Source of the DNA: Elusimicrobiota bacterium
GTDB lineage: Bacteria > Elusimicrobiota > Elusimicrobia > Elusimicrobiales > UBA9959
Direction: 5' to 3'
DNA length: 63,039 bases
NCBI GenBank assembly: GCA_012517285.1
Contig: JAAYVG010000043.1
Coordinates: forward strand, 1-63,039
The translations under genes and the position numbers were made by a program. The notes beneath the pieces were generated by a model, which made no database searches, was not told where the DNA came from, and saw only the letters and a program-made list of their open reading frames with translations. Within the stretch, counting starts at the first letter, position 1, and every line of letters begins with the position of its first letter. Shown piece after piece: positions 33,415-42,341 of the stretch.

Positions 33415-34662
33415 TTATTCTTTTAGCAAAGGAAGTGTTATTTCACATACAGCGCCATTGTTGTTGTATATTCTAAGGCTGCCGTTTAATTTTCTGACAA
33501 TTTCATAGGTCGAGAACAGTCCCAACCCTGTGCCACCAACCTTTATCCTTGTTGACTTATATGGTTCTATCTTATCTATTATCTCTTTTGGAAATCCAGG
33601 TCCATTGTCTGATATAACTATACTGATGTTTGAATCATCATTTTTGAGATCTATCTCTATATGACCATTGTGCTTTGGAACAGCTGATCTTGAGTTTAAA
33701 AGTATATTGAGAATAGCTCTTGTAAGGAACAGCTTGTTTCCCATAATCTTGGATCGTGTTAATTTATTGTTTATAACAATCTTTATCTTGTTAAGTTCAA
33801 ATTCAAGCTTTACTATATCATTTACATCGTTTATGATATTGTTTATATCAATGACATCCATCTCAATATTATCTGATCTTGTAACAGAAAGGGTGTATGA
33901 TAAAATATTTGCTGCCATCTTTGATGCATACTTTATCCTTGCTAAATCAGTCTGGTTTTCGTTGTTTTCCCTTCCCATCAGATCAGCTGTTAGATCTATT
34001 ATTGTGATAAGATTTTTTATATCATGGATAGCTGTTGACATAAACTCAGTGTTGTTTATAGGTCTGTTCATATGTGATATTGAGTTTTTCAAATTTATCT
34101 GGGCAAGGAGGTCATTAACCTCTTTTCTTTTTGAAATAATCTCTTTTTCAAGGAGATATCTTGTCTTTACCTGCCTGTATATAACATACCCTCCACCAAT
34201 GATTATAAAATTTTCTATAAACATTATACCTAACGAGAATATATCTCTTGATGATTGATTTAAGTATATCATTATAAAGCCAACAAAAATAAAAAGTGAT
34301 GTGGCCCAAAAATATCTTGTTATACCGGTCATTGAAACTGTAAATATAGGCAGAAGAAGCAAAACCCAAAAATATGATGCAAGTCCCCCTGAAAGGTTCA
34401 TTATTAAAAAGCCAAGAACCATATTTATCAGAATAATTGACAAAACAAAGTATATGTTGACATATATCTTGTTCTTAAGATATCTGTTAGAAATAAAGTT
34501 AACTATCATCAGTGCCAAGAATGGATAGAGTACCTCAGGATATTTTACATCAGGATTGGAATAAAAGAAAAATGCTGATGTAAACATGAAAATTGCAAAA
34601 ACAAGCTCATATCTGTTTTTTGAAAAATTTGGGATCTGATTAGAATTGTTATTGTCCTGCAA
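33415..34662 (-). CDS. Membrane sensor histidine kinase
   Basis: The 415 aa protein has about six N-terminal membrane segments (20-165) with no large periplasmic sensor. A HisKA-like H-box follows with H213 in STAIHDIKNLITI, then an HATPase domain with an N-box (LFLTRAILNILLNSRSA), G1 SDNGPGFP and G2 GGTGLGLFSTYEIV. No response regulator is adjacent, so the partner lies elsewhere. Its last codons abut a MITE. Confidence 0.88.
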   Translation of the reverse strand: MQDNNNSNQIPNFSKNRYELVFAIFMFTSAFFFYSNPDVKYPEVLYPFLALMIVNFISNRYLKNKIYVNIYFVLSIILINMVLGFLIMNLSGGLASYFWVLLLLPIFTVSMTGITRYFWATSLFIFVGFIMIYLNQSSRDIFSLGIMFIENFIIIGGGYVIYRQVKTRYLLEKEIISKRKEVNDLLAQINLKNSISHMNRPINNTEFMSTAIHDIKNLITIIDLTADLMGRENNENQTDLARIKYASKMAANILSYTLSVTRSDNIEMDVIDINNIINDVNDIVKLEFELNKIKIVINNKLTRSKIMGNKLFLTRAILNILLNSRSAVPKHNGHIEIDLKNDDSNISIVISDNGPGFPKEIIDKIEPYKSTRIKVGGTGLGLFSTYEIVRKLNGSLRIYNNNGAVCEITLPLLKE

Positions 34663-34696
34663 GACGACTTCCTTATTCGATTGCTTTTAAAATATC

Positions 34697-34770
34697 TGGG
34701 CCCGGTAGGACTTGAACCTACGACCCATCCGTTATGAGCGGATTGCTCTGACCAACTGAGCTACGGGCCC
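34697..34770 (-). tRNA. tRNA with CAU anticodon (Ile2 or elongator Met)
   Basis: The reverse strand folds as a full cloverleaf: acceptor GGGCCCG with CGGGCCC, D-arm GCTCAGTTGGTCAGAGC, anticodon loop CTCATAA on a TCCG/CGGA stem, variable loop and T-arm GTAGGTTCAAGTCCTAC. The CAU anticodon fits elongator Met or lysidine-modified Ile2. The CGCTCATAACG arm and GGTCGTAGGTTC resemble Ile2. It does not encode CCA. It is not initiator-like, as the first acceptor pair is matched. Confidence 0.93.
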
Positions 34771-34805
34771 AAAACATTGCTTATAAATATATTTTAATTA
34801 TTTTT

Positions 34806-36044
34806 TTAAAAAAATCCAAACTTTATTAAATCATCCCAGAAATCTGGATAAGTTTTTGAAACACAGCTTTTATTTTTAACCTTTATTTTTGGATTGTTTA
34901 TGATTTTTAATACACCTGCTACCATAGCAAGCCTGTGATCTCCCTTTGTATCAATGCAACTTATTTTTTTAAAACTCTTAGTACCGTATATAACTATGCT
35001 GTTTTTTTTCTTTTTAAAGCTGACACCAAGCATATGAAGCAGATTAATAATCTCGTTCTCTCTGTCAGATTCCTTGTTCCTTATCATCTCAGTATTCTTT
35101 ATCTCACTTACACCATCAGCACTGGCCATAAGGAGTGCAATTAAAAAAACCTCATCTATCAATGGTGTTATATTATATATTTTTATGGCCTTTAAAATTT
35201 TTGGAGGCTTTATCAATATATCACCAACAAGTTCATTTGATATATATCTTTTATTATTAATCTTAACCACTACCCCCATATCTGATATCGCTTTTAAAAA
35301 ACCAGTTCTTAAAGGATTTATTCCACAGTTTTTAACCAGTATTTCCCTGCCTATAAATAATGATATGGTAATAAATACTGCAGCTTGTGATATATCGCCA
35401 CAGATTTCTAAATTTTTGGCCATCAATTGGTTTTTTGCTATGTATAGTTTATTACCATTCTTTTTTATCTCACATCCTAAGTATTCAAGGATTCTTTCTG
35501 TGTGTTCCCTTGTTTTGACATCTTCAATTATTTTTATTTCCTTTGTGTAAAGCGATGCAATAAGAAGTGATGATTTCGTTTGTGCAGATGATGTCCTGTA
35601 TTTAACAGGTTTTAATTCTGAAGGATAAACAGTTATAGGAAGATGATAATTGTTATGCTTGATATGCGCCCCCATACTTTCAAAGGCAGATAGAGTGTCT
35701 TTAAAGCTTCTTCTCAAGAGTGTTTTCTTACCTGTTATCCTATAAGTTTTTTTCTGATTTAAAAGCACAGGGAGTATTAGTCTTAAAAAAAGTGCAGACT
35801 CACCGCAGTCTATATCCCTCTGATGAAATCCATATTTACATTTTCCTGTTACTTCAATAAAATCACTGCCATTTTTTATATTAACTCCAAGCCTGATTAA
35901 AGCCTTTACACTGTTTACGGTATCATCAGATATCAATGGATTTTTAATTATAATTTTTTCGCTACAAAGGCTTGCAATAACAAGTGCCCTTACAGTTATT
36001 GACTTATCAGCTGGTGGATAATAAATTATTTTTTTTTCAGACAT
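34806..36044 (-). CDS. aroA: 3-phosphoshikimate 1-carboxyvinyltransferase (EPSP synthase)
   Basis: The 412 aa protein has PADKSITVRALVIASL at the PEP/shikimate-3-phosphate site. A SAQTKSSLLIASLY element and RNKESDRENEI with KGDHRLAMVAGV near the C-terminus are standard EPSP synthase motifs. It is the last gene of the aro operon, with the tRNA just downstream. It overlaps aroQ by 19 nt. Confidence 0.95.
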   Translation of the reverse strand: MSEKKIIYYPPADKSITVRALVIASLCSEKIIIKNPLISDDTVNSVKALIRLGVNIKNGSDFIEVTGKCKYGFHQRDIDCGESALFLRLILPVLLNQKKTYRITGKKTLLRRSFKDTLSAFESMGAHIKHNNYHLPITVYPSELKPVKYRTSSAQTKSSLLIASLYTKEIKIIEDVKTREHTERILEYLGCEIKKNGNKLYIAKNQLMAKNLEICGDISQAAVFITISLFIGREILVKNCGINPLRTGFLKAISDMGVVVKINNKRYISNELVGDILIKPPKILKAIKIYNITPLIDEVFLIALLMASADGVSEIKNTEMIRNKESDRENEIINLLHMLGVSFKKKKNSIVIYGTKSFKKISCIDTKGDHRLAMVAGVLKIINNPKIKVKNKSCVSKTYPDFWDDLIKFGFF

Positions 36045-36457
36045 AGTTCAATAGCATCAAAATATGAATAAATTCCCTTGCCATAGATCTGAGAGATTAC
36101 CACATCCTTTATAACAGACTTTTTTCTAAATTCTTCTCTGTTCTTGATATCAGAGATGTGAACCTCAATCGTTGGTATTTTTACAGCTTTTATGCAATCC
36201 CTTATAGCATAGCTGTAGTGAGTAAATGCTCCAGGATTTATTATAATAAAATCTGCCCATTTTATATTAGCGGTTATGATATCTATTATCCTTCCCTCAC
36301 AGTTGGACTGAAATATTCTCAAGCTTATACCCTTTCCTTTCACATATTTTTTTATCCCTGCATTCATCTCATCAAGTGTCATATGGCCATATACATCAGG
36401 TTCCCTCAAACCAAGCAGATGAAGGTTTGGGCCGTGTATTATTAATATTTTTTGCAT
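36026..36457 (-). CDS. aroQ: 3-dehydroquinate dehydratase, type II
   Basis: The protein is 143 aa from MQKILIIHGPNLHLLG. It has the lid Tyr in EPDVYGHMTL, NPGAFTHYSYAI and the catalytic His in IEVHISD. The usual SNHEG reads SNCEG here, a His-to-Cys change next to the active-site Asn. The start at 36457 matches the family; the longer form adds four residues. It overlaps aroB by 16 nt. Confidence 0.93.
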   Translation of the reverse strand: MQKILIIHGPNLHLLGLREPDVYGHMTLDEMNAGIKKYVKGKGISLRIFQSNCEGRIIDIITANIKWADFIIINPGAFTHYSYAIRDCIKAVKIPTIEVHISDIKNREEFRKKSVIKDVVISQIYGKGIYSYFDAIELCLKKK

Positions 36458-37488
36458 AGTTCTTCCCATGATTTTTTAATAATTGATACGGGGATGTTTG
36501 CTTTCCCTGTTGTTTTTCTTTTGTCATTTATCAGAAGAAAATAATTATTACAACCCCTGTTCTTTTTATCCTTTTTAAGTGTTTCAATAAAAACTGGAAA
36601 ATCATTTTTAACCAGTTTTATTGTTGGCCTATAGTTTTTAAAAAGTGATATGAATCTATCAAATCCTTTATGGCTTAGAAGCTTTGTATTCACTGAAAGT
36701 ATAAGAGCGTATATTAGCCCGTATATCACAGCATCACCATGCGATATCTTGTAAATGACCTCAATCGGATGAGCCGCAGTATGACCGAAGTTCAAAATCT
36801 TTCTTATACCATTGGTATCAAGCATATCCTTTTCTACAATAGATGCCTTGTATCTGAGACACAGTTCGACAGTCTTCTTCACAGCTTTTCTATCTTTTTT
36901 TAAAACATATGGCAAAAGTTTTTTTAACCTGTTTGAAGTTTTTGTAGGCGATATAAATATATACTTATACAACTCACCCATCGCCTCAAAAAAGGTTTCA
37001 TTTTGTTCTATTACAAAATCTGTATCAATCAAAACAAGCTCTGGCAGATAAAAACTACCTATAACATTTTTTGTATTGTTAAAATCAACAGCAGTTTTGC
37101 CACCTACTGATGCATCTATCTGAGCAAGAAATGTTGTTGGAACAGATATCCATCTTATCCCTCTTTTCCATAACGATGCTGCAAGACCTGTTATATCACT
37201 TATCTTGCCTCCACCAAACGATACAACACAGGAGTTTTTTGTAAGATTGTTTTTTTCAAAAAAAATGAATATTTTTTTAAGCTCATCAAAGCTCTTTTCT
37301 CTCGTATGGTCAAGCTCGCATACAGGGGCAAAATCAATCAATCCTTTAAATTTTTTTCTAAGACTGTTATCTGTTATTACTACGGTTTTATCTGATTCCA
37401 TTCTATCTATTTCACCACGTATATCAATATGTTCCTTACATATTATAACAGATGACATCTTGTTATTGACTTTTATATTGATCTTCAT
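36442..37488 (-). CDS. aroB: 3-dehydroquinate synthase
   Basis: The protein (348 aa from ATG 37488) has the NAD-binding FGGGKISDITGLAASLWKRGI, PTTFLAQIDASVGGKTAVDF, and zinc ligands in GELYKY and NFGHTAAHPIE. It converts DAHP to 3-dehydroquinate. It overlaps aroK upstream by 26 nt and aroQ downstream. Confidence 0.95.
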   Translation of the reverse strand: MKINIKVNNKMSSVIICKEHIDIRGEIDRMESDKTVVITDNSLRKKFKGLIDFAPVCELDHTREKSFDELKKIFIFFEKNNLTKNSCVVSFGGGKISDITGLAASLWKRGIRWISVPTTFLAQIDASVGGKTAVDFNNTKNVIGSFYLPELVLIDTDFVIEQNETFFEAMGELYKYIFISPTKTSNRLKKLLPYVLKKDRKAVKKTVELCLRYKASIVEKDMLDTNGIRKILNFGHTAAHPIEVIYKISHGDAVIYGLIYALILSVNTKLLSHKGFDRFISLFKNYRPTIKLVKNDFPVFIETLKKDKKNRGCNNYFLLINDKRKTTGKANIPVSIIKKSWEELCKKY

Positions 37489-37996
37489 AAATATCAATTA
37501 TTTTATCCACTATTTTTCTCATATCAGTTTCTTTTATTTCAAGCGATGCTTTCATATATCCTTCCAACCTTTTATTATACAGCTTTTTTATTCTATCCCT
37601 GCTGTCAGGAAAATCAGAAAGAAGCGGCCTTTTCTCAGTGTTTTTAGCAAGGCGTTTTTCAATTACTTCCCAGCATGGGTTTAAAAAAACCTCAAGATTA
37701 TACCTATCCCCGCGAGGTAGTATCCCACCACCGCAGGCAATAACAGAAGTCTCTTTCTTACTACGGAGTGATAAGAATATTTGTTTTTCAATATCTCTAA
37801 ACCTTCTCATACCATTTTTTTTAATAAAACTTCCTATATCTGAATATATTTTTTCAAACTCAACATCAGTATCATAAAATGGTAATAAAAGCCTTTTGGC
37901 AACAAGTTTTCCTATACTGCTTTTCCCTGCTGTCATGAAGCCATATATTATTATTTTTTTATACCTTTTAATGTCTTTTTTGTTTTTCTTTTCCAT
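37463..37996 (-). CDS. aroK: Shikimate kinase
   Basis: The 177 aa protein has Walker A GFMTAGKSS, the shikimate-binding FYDTDVEFEK, RRFRDIEKQIFLSL and CGGGIL, and a lid Arg in KRPLL. It phosphorylates shikimate at the 3-position. It overlaps the aroC end by 46 nt, unusually long for this operon. Confidence 0.93.
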   Translation of the reverse strand: MEKKNKKDIKRYKKIIIYGFMTAGKSSIGKLVAKRLLLPFYDTDVEFEKIYSDIGSFIKKNGMRRFRDIEKQIFLSLRSKKETSVIACGGGILPRGDRYNLEVFLNPCWEVIEKRLAKNTEKRPLLSDFPDSRDRIKKLYNKRLEGYMKASLEIKETDMRKIVDKIIDIYEDQYKSQ

Positions 37997-38970
37997 AACT
38001 CATATTGTTTTTTTATGTCATAAAAATTATCTGAACCAAATTTTTTAATGATCTCATCGGCAATAACAAAGCTTACTAAATACTCCGATATGACAGCCGC
38101 AGCAAACACTGATGTTATATCGCTTGTAGTATTTGATATAAAAACCTTTTTTTTTGTTTTTAAATTGTAACTCTCAACCTTCTTTCTTATACCCGCAAGC
38201 GGTCTTGTGGTTGCACGAATTAAAATTGGTCCTCCCGTTGTCATTCCTGCCTCAATACCACCGAGAAGATCTGGATTTTTTATTATATCTGAGGATTTTT
38301 TTAAAGCTATGTTGATACCATCACCAAACTCAACAGCCTTTATTGAGCCAATAGTAAAAATAATCTCTGACAGCTTTGATTCAAGTCTATCATAACCTTC
38401 CATAAATCCACCGAGACATGGGATAAGGTTTTCAACTCTTATTTCAAAAACACCACCAAAGCTGTCCCCCTCTTCCTCAAATTTTTTTATTATTCTGCTG
38501 AAATCTTTTTTGTTTTTACTGTCGTAGCAGGATATTACATCGGAAGTTATGGTTATGCCCAGCAACTCCAAAAATCTTTTAGCAAACGACAAAAGAAGAA
38601 CCCTTGCAGCAGTTTCTCTGGCTGATGTCCTTTCTTTTATAACTGATGAGTTAAAGCTTGAGTATTTAATCATTCCATATAGATCACCGTATGATGGAGT
38701 GAAAACTGATGAATCGTTTATTTCCCTTGTTGATTTGTTGTAAAGTATGACTCCAACAGGCATACCGGTTGTTATGCCGTTATGAAGTCCACTTATGATA
38801 TCAAACCTGTCATCCTCAATATTTTGTCTTTTGCTTCTTCCCATGCACTCTCGTCTCCTTCTCATCTGTTCATTAATATATTTTTCATTTATATCAATAC
38901 CATACGGGATCCCCTCAATTATTCCAACAAGACATTTCCCGTGTGAATCCCCTGCTGTAAGATATTTCAT
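37951..38970 (-). CDS. aroC: Chorismate synthase
   Basis: The protein (339 aa from MKYLTAGDSHGKCLVGIIEG) has the FMN/EPSP-binding RRRECMGRSKRQNIEDD, ARETAARVL, GGIEAGMTTGGPI and RATTRP segments. The start is set at 38970 because GGAGG lies 3-8 nt upstream; six more residues are possible in frame. It makes chorismate, the end product of the pathway. Confidence 0.95.
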   Translation of the reverse strand: MKYLTAGDSHGKCLVGIIEGIPYGIDINEKYINEQMRRRRECMGRSKRQNIEDDRFDIISGLHNGITTGMPVGVILYNKSTREINDSSVFTPSYGDLYGMIKYSSFNSSVIKERTSARETAARVLLLSFAKRFLELLGITITSDVISCYDSKNKKDFSRIIKKFEEEGDSFGGVFEIRVENLIPCLGGFMEGYDRLESKLSEIIFTIGSIKAVEFGDGINIALKKSSDIIKNPDLLGGIEAGMTTGGPILIRATTRPLAGIRKKVESYNLKTKKKVFISNTTSDITSVFAAAVISEYLVSFVIADEIIKKFGSDNFYDIKKQYELWKRKTKKTLKGIKK

Positions 38971-39035
38971 AACTCCTCCAATCAACAAAAGTTAGAAAAC
39001 ATAAATCAGATCTCAGAACTTAAAGGAACTCACTG

Positions 39036-39068
39036 CCTGCCTGCGCCGAAGCGGCTTCGGCAGGCGGG
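39036..39068. repeat. 33 bp palindromic repeat within the aro operon
   Basis: CCTGCCTGCGCCGAAG...CTTCGGCAGGCGGG lies in the 100 bp gap between aroE and aroC and ends 3 nt before the aroE stop (39071-39073). It is the only non-overlapping junction of the operon. It could act as an internal mRNA hairpin. Confidence 0.85.
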
Positions 39069-39070
39069 CA

Positions 39071-39868
39071 CTATTTCGTCTTTACCTTTTGCCTGACGTA
39101 CTCAATTATTTCATCCTTATCTTCAAAAAAATTATATCCTGTTATAAACTCAAACCCAATAATAGCCTGAACCACAAGTATTTCTATACCGCTTATAGTC
39201 TTTATATTATTAGCTCTGGCATCTTTTATAAGTACAGTCATACCCTTAGAGTATGGCCAGTCTATTACAAGCTCCGTGTTAGAAAAATCTGTTGCAATTC
39301 TTTCATTATAATACATACCAACAGGCGTTGCATTTATCAATATATCATATTTTTTAAAACATCTGTTGAAATCAAAAATTTCGATATCAATATCATCAAA
39401 TCTTTTTTTTATCTCTACTGCTTTGGTTAAATTTCTTGCTGATATATAAACTTTTTTTATTCCACCAGCTCTGAGTAGATAAATTGATGTAACAGCTGTT
39501 GCCCCGCTACCAAGTAGTAGTGCAGTTTTATTTTTAAAACTGAATACTGATGAAAGAATTTTCAGTGCAATAAAATCAGTATTTGTTGCTATGATATCCG
39601 AGCCTGAAAATTTAACACAGTTTATGATATTAAAATTTGTAAACATCAGCTTTGGTTTTAATATATTATACAGCGTTTCTTTAAACGGTGTCGTGATAAA
39701 AAAGCCATTGTATGAAAGCTTTCTCAGCTCTTTTACAGTTTCACCAGGACTTGATGTCTCAAAAAGATTGAATTCTATTTCAATCTTTTTCTTCTCTGAT
39801 ATATAACTGAATATGTCAGGTGAAAGTGATTTTGAAAGTGGGTTTCCTAAAAGTCCTAATAATATCAT
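39071..39868 (-). CDS. aroE: Shikimate dehydrogenase
   Basis: The 265 aa protein has SKSLSPDIF at the shikimate site, the catalytic Lys in TTPFKE and Asp in ATNTDFIAL. A glycine-rich LLGSGATAVTSIYLL NADP loop, NATPVGM and the terminal EILVVQAIIGFEFITG are also visible. It reduces 3-dehydroshikimate. It overlaps aroF by 4 nt. Confidence 0.93.
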   Translation of the reverse strand: MILLGLLGNPLSKSLSPDIFSYISEKKKIEIEFNLFETSSPGETVKELRKLSYNGFFITTPFKETLYNILKPKLMFTNFNIINCVKFSGSDIIATNTDFIALKILSSVFSFKNKTALLLGSGATAVTSIYLLRAGGIKKVYISARNLTKAVEIKKRFDDIDIEIFDFNRCFKKYDILINATPVGMYYNERIATDFSNTELVIDWPYSKGMTVLIKDARANNIKTISGIEILVVQAIIGFEFITGYNFFEDKDEIIEYVRQKVKTK

Positions 39869-40803
39869 CTTATAATCTTCAGTATCTTTTTAAACTCGTC
39901 AATATCTACTATCTGTTTTGTATCAATCGGTGATGCATCAGGATTTATGCTTGTTTCAATCATTATGCCATCTGAATATTTTATTGTTTTCTTAACAAAA
40001 CTCATAACCCTGTCTCTTCTTTTTGCACTATGGCTTACATCAGCTATAACAGGTATATCAGTCTCTTTTTTTATTTTTTTTATCATCTCAGTATCTATTG
40101 ATGCGACATCATCAGAGAGATTGTCTCCCCTTTCACAGAGTATTATATTTCTGCATGAATATTTTAACAGGTATTCAGCGGAGTAAAGAAATTCCCTAAA
40201 ATTTGATCTTGGCTCTCTTTTTAGAAGAACAGCTTTATTCGATTTAGCTGCCTCTTTTAACAGAGCATAGTTTCTCATATTCCTTGCACCTATTTGAATT
40301 ATATCACAGACTTCAGAAACACTATCAATAAGTCTATAATCAATTATTTCCATAATAAATGGTGTTCGTATGCTCTTTTTAATCTCTTTCAACCTACTAA
40401 TCCCCTCCTTGCCGTATCCATCCCAGCCGTATGGCGAACTCCTCGGCTTGAAAAGCGGCGTTCTTAAAGCATAAACATTGAGTTGTTCTAACTCTTTTGC
40501 AGTTTCAAGAAAATCATCCCAGCTGTATATTACACATGGCCCTGCAATAATTATTGGAATATTTTTATTAATATTTTCAGTTGCTTTAAACGAATAACAT
40601 AGAGGTAGTAGCTCGTCATTTTTCATTAAAACTCTTATAACCCCTCTGATATTTTCAATCTTTGGTAGAAAATTATATACATAACCCTTATCAAAGTTTT
40701 TTATCTCTATATAATTCTTACTAAAAATCAACTCAACATCAGTCATTAACTTTTTTATTTCAGACGTCACATAATCTCTGCTGCCATTAAATTCAATTCT
40801 CAT
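39865..40803 (-). CDS. aroF: DAHP synthase, type I-beta (AroF/KDO8PS-like)
   Basis: The 312 aa protein has a small N-terminal ferredoxin-like (ACT-like) domain (about 1-70). A TIM barrel follows with IIAGPCVIYSWDD, LRTPLFKPRSSPYGWDGYG, LLKREPRSNFREFLYSAEYL and PVIADVSHSAKRR carrying the metal ligands. It condenses PEP and erythrose 4-phosphate. The N-terminal domain suggests feedback control. It overlaps the chorismate mutase gene by 4 nt. Confidence 0.9.
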   Translation of the reverse strand: MRIEFNGSRDYVTSEIKKLMTDVELIFSKNYIEIKNFDKGYVYNFLPKIENIRGVIRVLMKNDELLPLCYSFKATENINKNIPIIIAGPCVIYSWDDFLETAKELEQLNVYALRTPLFKPRSSPYGWDGYGKEGISRLKEIKKSIRTPFIMEIIDYRLIDSVSEVCDIIQIGARNMRNYALLKEAAKSNKAVLLKREPRSNFREFLYSAEYLLKYSCRNIILCERGDNLSDDVASIDTEMIKKIKKETDIPVIADVSHSAKRRDRVMSFVKKTIKYSDGIMIETSINPDASPIDTKQIVDIDEFKKILKIIR

Positions 40804-41072
40804 CTCTGAATTCTCCTTGAAAGAGTTATCACTTTTTTAAAAACTTCTTCTATCTCTTTTTTATAACTGCCGGCATTTTTTATGGCATTCTTTATCACAT
40901 CTTTTTCTCTTTTTTTATCAGTGATTTTAATGCCATTTTGTCTTTTTAATTTACCAAGTTTTTTCACAGAATCAAATCTTTTTTTTAATAATTCTGTTAT
41001 TAAATTATCTGTCATATCAATTTCATATCTTATGTTATTTAGCAATTTGTTTTCTGGTAGTTTTGTGGACAT
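40800..41072 (-). CDS. Chorismate mutase (AroQ class)
   Basis: This 90 aa all-helical protein has the AroQ-class pattern RYEIDMTDNLITELLKKRFDSVKKLGKLK, the Lys in the second part, and DKKREKDVIKNAI. It converts chorismate to prephenate. As first gene of the operon it lies before DAHP synthase, an arrangement often linked to allosteric control of type I-beta enzymes by an attached or associated mutase. Confidence 0.88.
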   Translation of the reverse strand: MSTKLPENKLLNNIRYEIDMTDNLITELLKKRFDSVKKLGKLKRQNGIKITDKKREKDVIKNAIKNAGSYKKEIEEVFKKVITLSRRIQR

Positions 41073-41146
41073 AACTAAATTTTATAAAATTTATGTAAAA
41101 TAATGTTATAACTGTTGTTTGTGTAATACTATAGAATGGAGGAGAA

Positions 41147-42310
41147 ATGAAATTGTCATCAATATTTTTAAGCAGCGAGGATGGAAGCACTGAAAGGCTT
41201 GTCCAGTATTCTCTTTTATACTTTGGACTTTATGTTATATACACTATACTTACTAAAAAGGTGGAGATGTTTTTGGGCTGTGGTGGGACAGTCTTTACTG
41301 TTTACAGTACTATAGGTGGTATGATCATACCTGTTATAGTTGTTTTTGCGCTTGGCTGGTATAAGTTTAAATCATCAACATACATAAAATTTCTCGGTAT
41401 GAACATGCCAAAAGAGTTTTTATATATAATACCATCTGGTGTATGTACAGCGATAGTTATACCAACAACGACGCTGATGTACACACTTCCTATATCTGTG
41501 ATGGTTGCTATGATAATAATGAGGGCAAGCATAATAGTTATAAGCAGAATAATAGACCAGATTCAGATATGGCAGGGGATACTAAAAAAGAAGGTTTACT
41601 GGGAGGAAAATGTTGGTGCCATAGTAGCAATACTTGCTTTAAGCGTCCAGCTTTTTGTAAAGGTTAGAACTGATAATGGACTTGAGATAAAGTTTTTTCA
41701 GTTAGGAGCCGGTGACTTTGACTTTTTACACAATGCTGCAGCACTTACAATAATGGCTTTTTATTTGGTTGCATATTCAATAAGGCTTTACATAATGAAC
41801 TATTATAAAAACACAAGACCTAAGGGTGCAATATATGACACAAAGGGATTTTTTGCAATAGAGCAGATAGCAAGTGTTATTACCATAATGATTGCCGGTA
41901 TCATCTATTATTACAGTGCCAGTGTGGATTTCAATGCTGTTGATTATGCAAAAACTTTTGCATATCAATTTAAGTCTGCATTTGATGCGGTGCCCAACAA
42001 ATGGTACTATGCCCTTTTAGCAGGTGTACCTTTTGGTATATCTGCCTTTTTCTCAGTTTTTCTTTTTATGTTCAAGGGAAGAACTGCAACATTTGCAGGA
42101 CTTGTAAACAGGTTGACCTCGCTCATAGCAGGAACAACATCCACAATTATTTTATGGGTCTTTTTTGATTTTAAGGCTCCTAAAAATGAGGACTGGATCG
42201 CCCTCGTATTGATATTTGTTGCCCTGTATTTTTTGAGCAAGAGCGAAATCAGAAGAGCAAAGGAGCTTATTGCTAACAAAGAGATATCTGGAACACCTGA
42301 AAGCAAATAA
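41147..42310 (+). CDS. Polytopic membrane protein of unknown function
   Basis: The 387 aa protein has about ten hydrophobic segments, e.g. IIPVIVVFALGWY, FLYIIPSGVCTAIVIP and WIALVLIFVALYFL near the C-terminus. The general pattern (paired bundles, polar residues in helices) recalls the drug/metabolite transporter superfamily, but no diagnostic motif is visible. It lies upstream of the UDP-glucose dehydrogenase gene. A ribosome-binding GGAGGAG precedes the ATG. Confidence 0.75.
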   Translation: MKLSSIFLSSEDGSTERLVQYSLLYFGLYVIYTILTKKVEMFLGCGGTVFTVYSTIGGMIIPVIVVFALGWYKFKSSTYIKFLGMNMPKEFLYIIPSGVCTAIVIPTTTLMYTLPISVMVAMIIMRASIIVISRIIDQIQIWQGILKKKVYWEENVGAIVAILALSVQLFVKVRTDNGLEIKFFQLGAGDFDFLHNAAALTIMAFYLVAYSIRLYIMNYYKNTRPKGAIYDTKGFFAIEQIASVITIMIAGIIYYYSASVDFNAVDYAKTFAYQFKSAFDAVPNKWYYALLAGVPFGISAFFSVFLFMFKGRTATFAGLVNRLTSLIAGTTSTIILWVFFDFKAPKNEDWIALVLIFVALYFLSKSEIRRAKELIANKEISGTPESK

Positions 42311-42341
42311 CTTTTATTAGGATTTATAATAAGGAGTTTAG

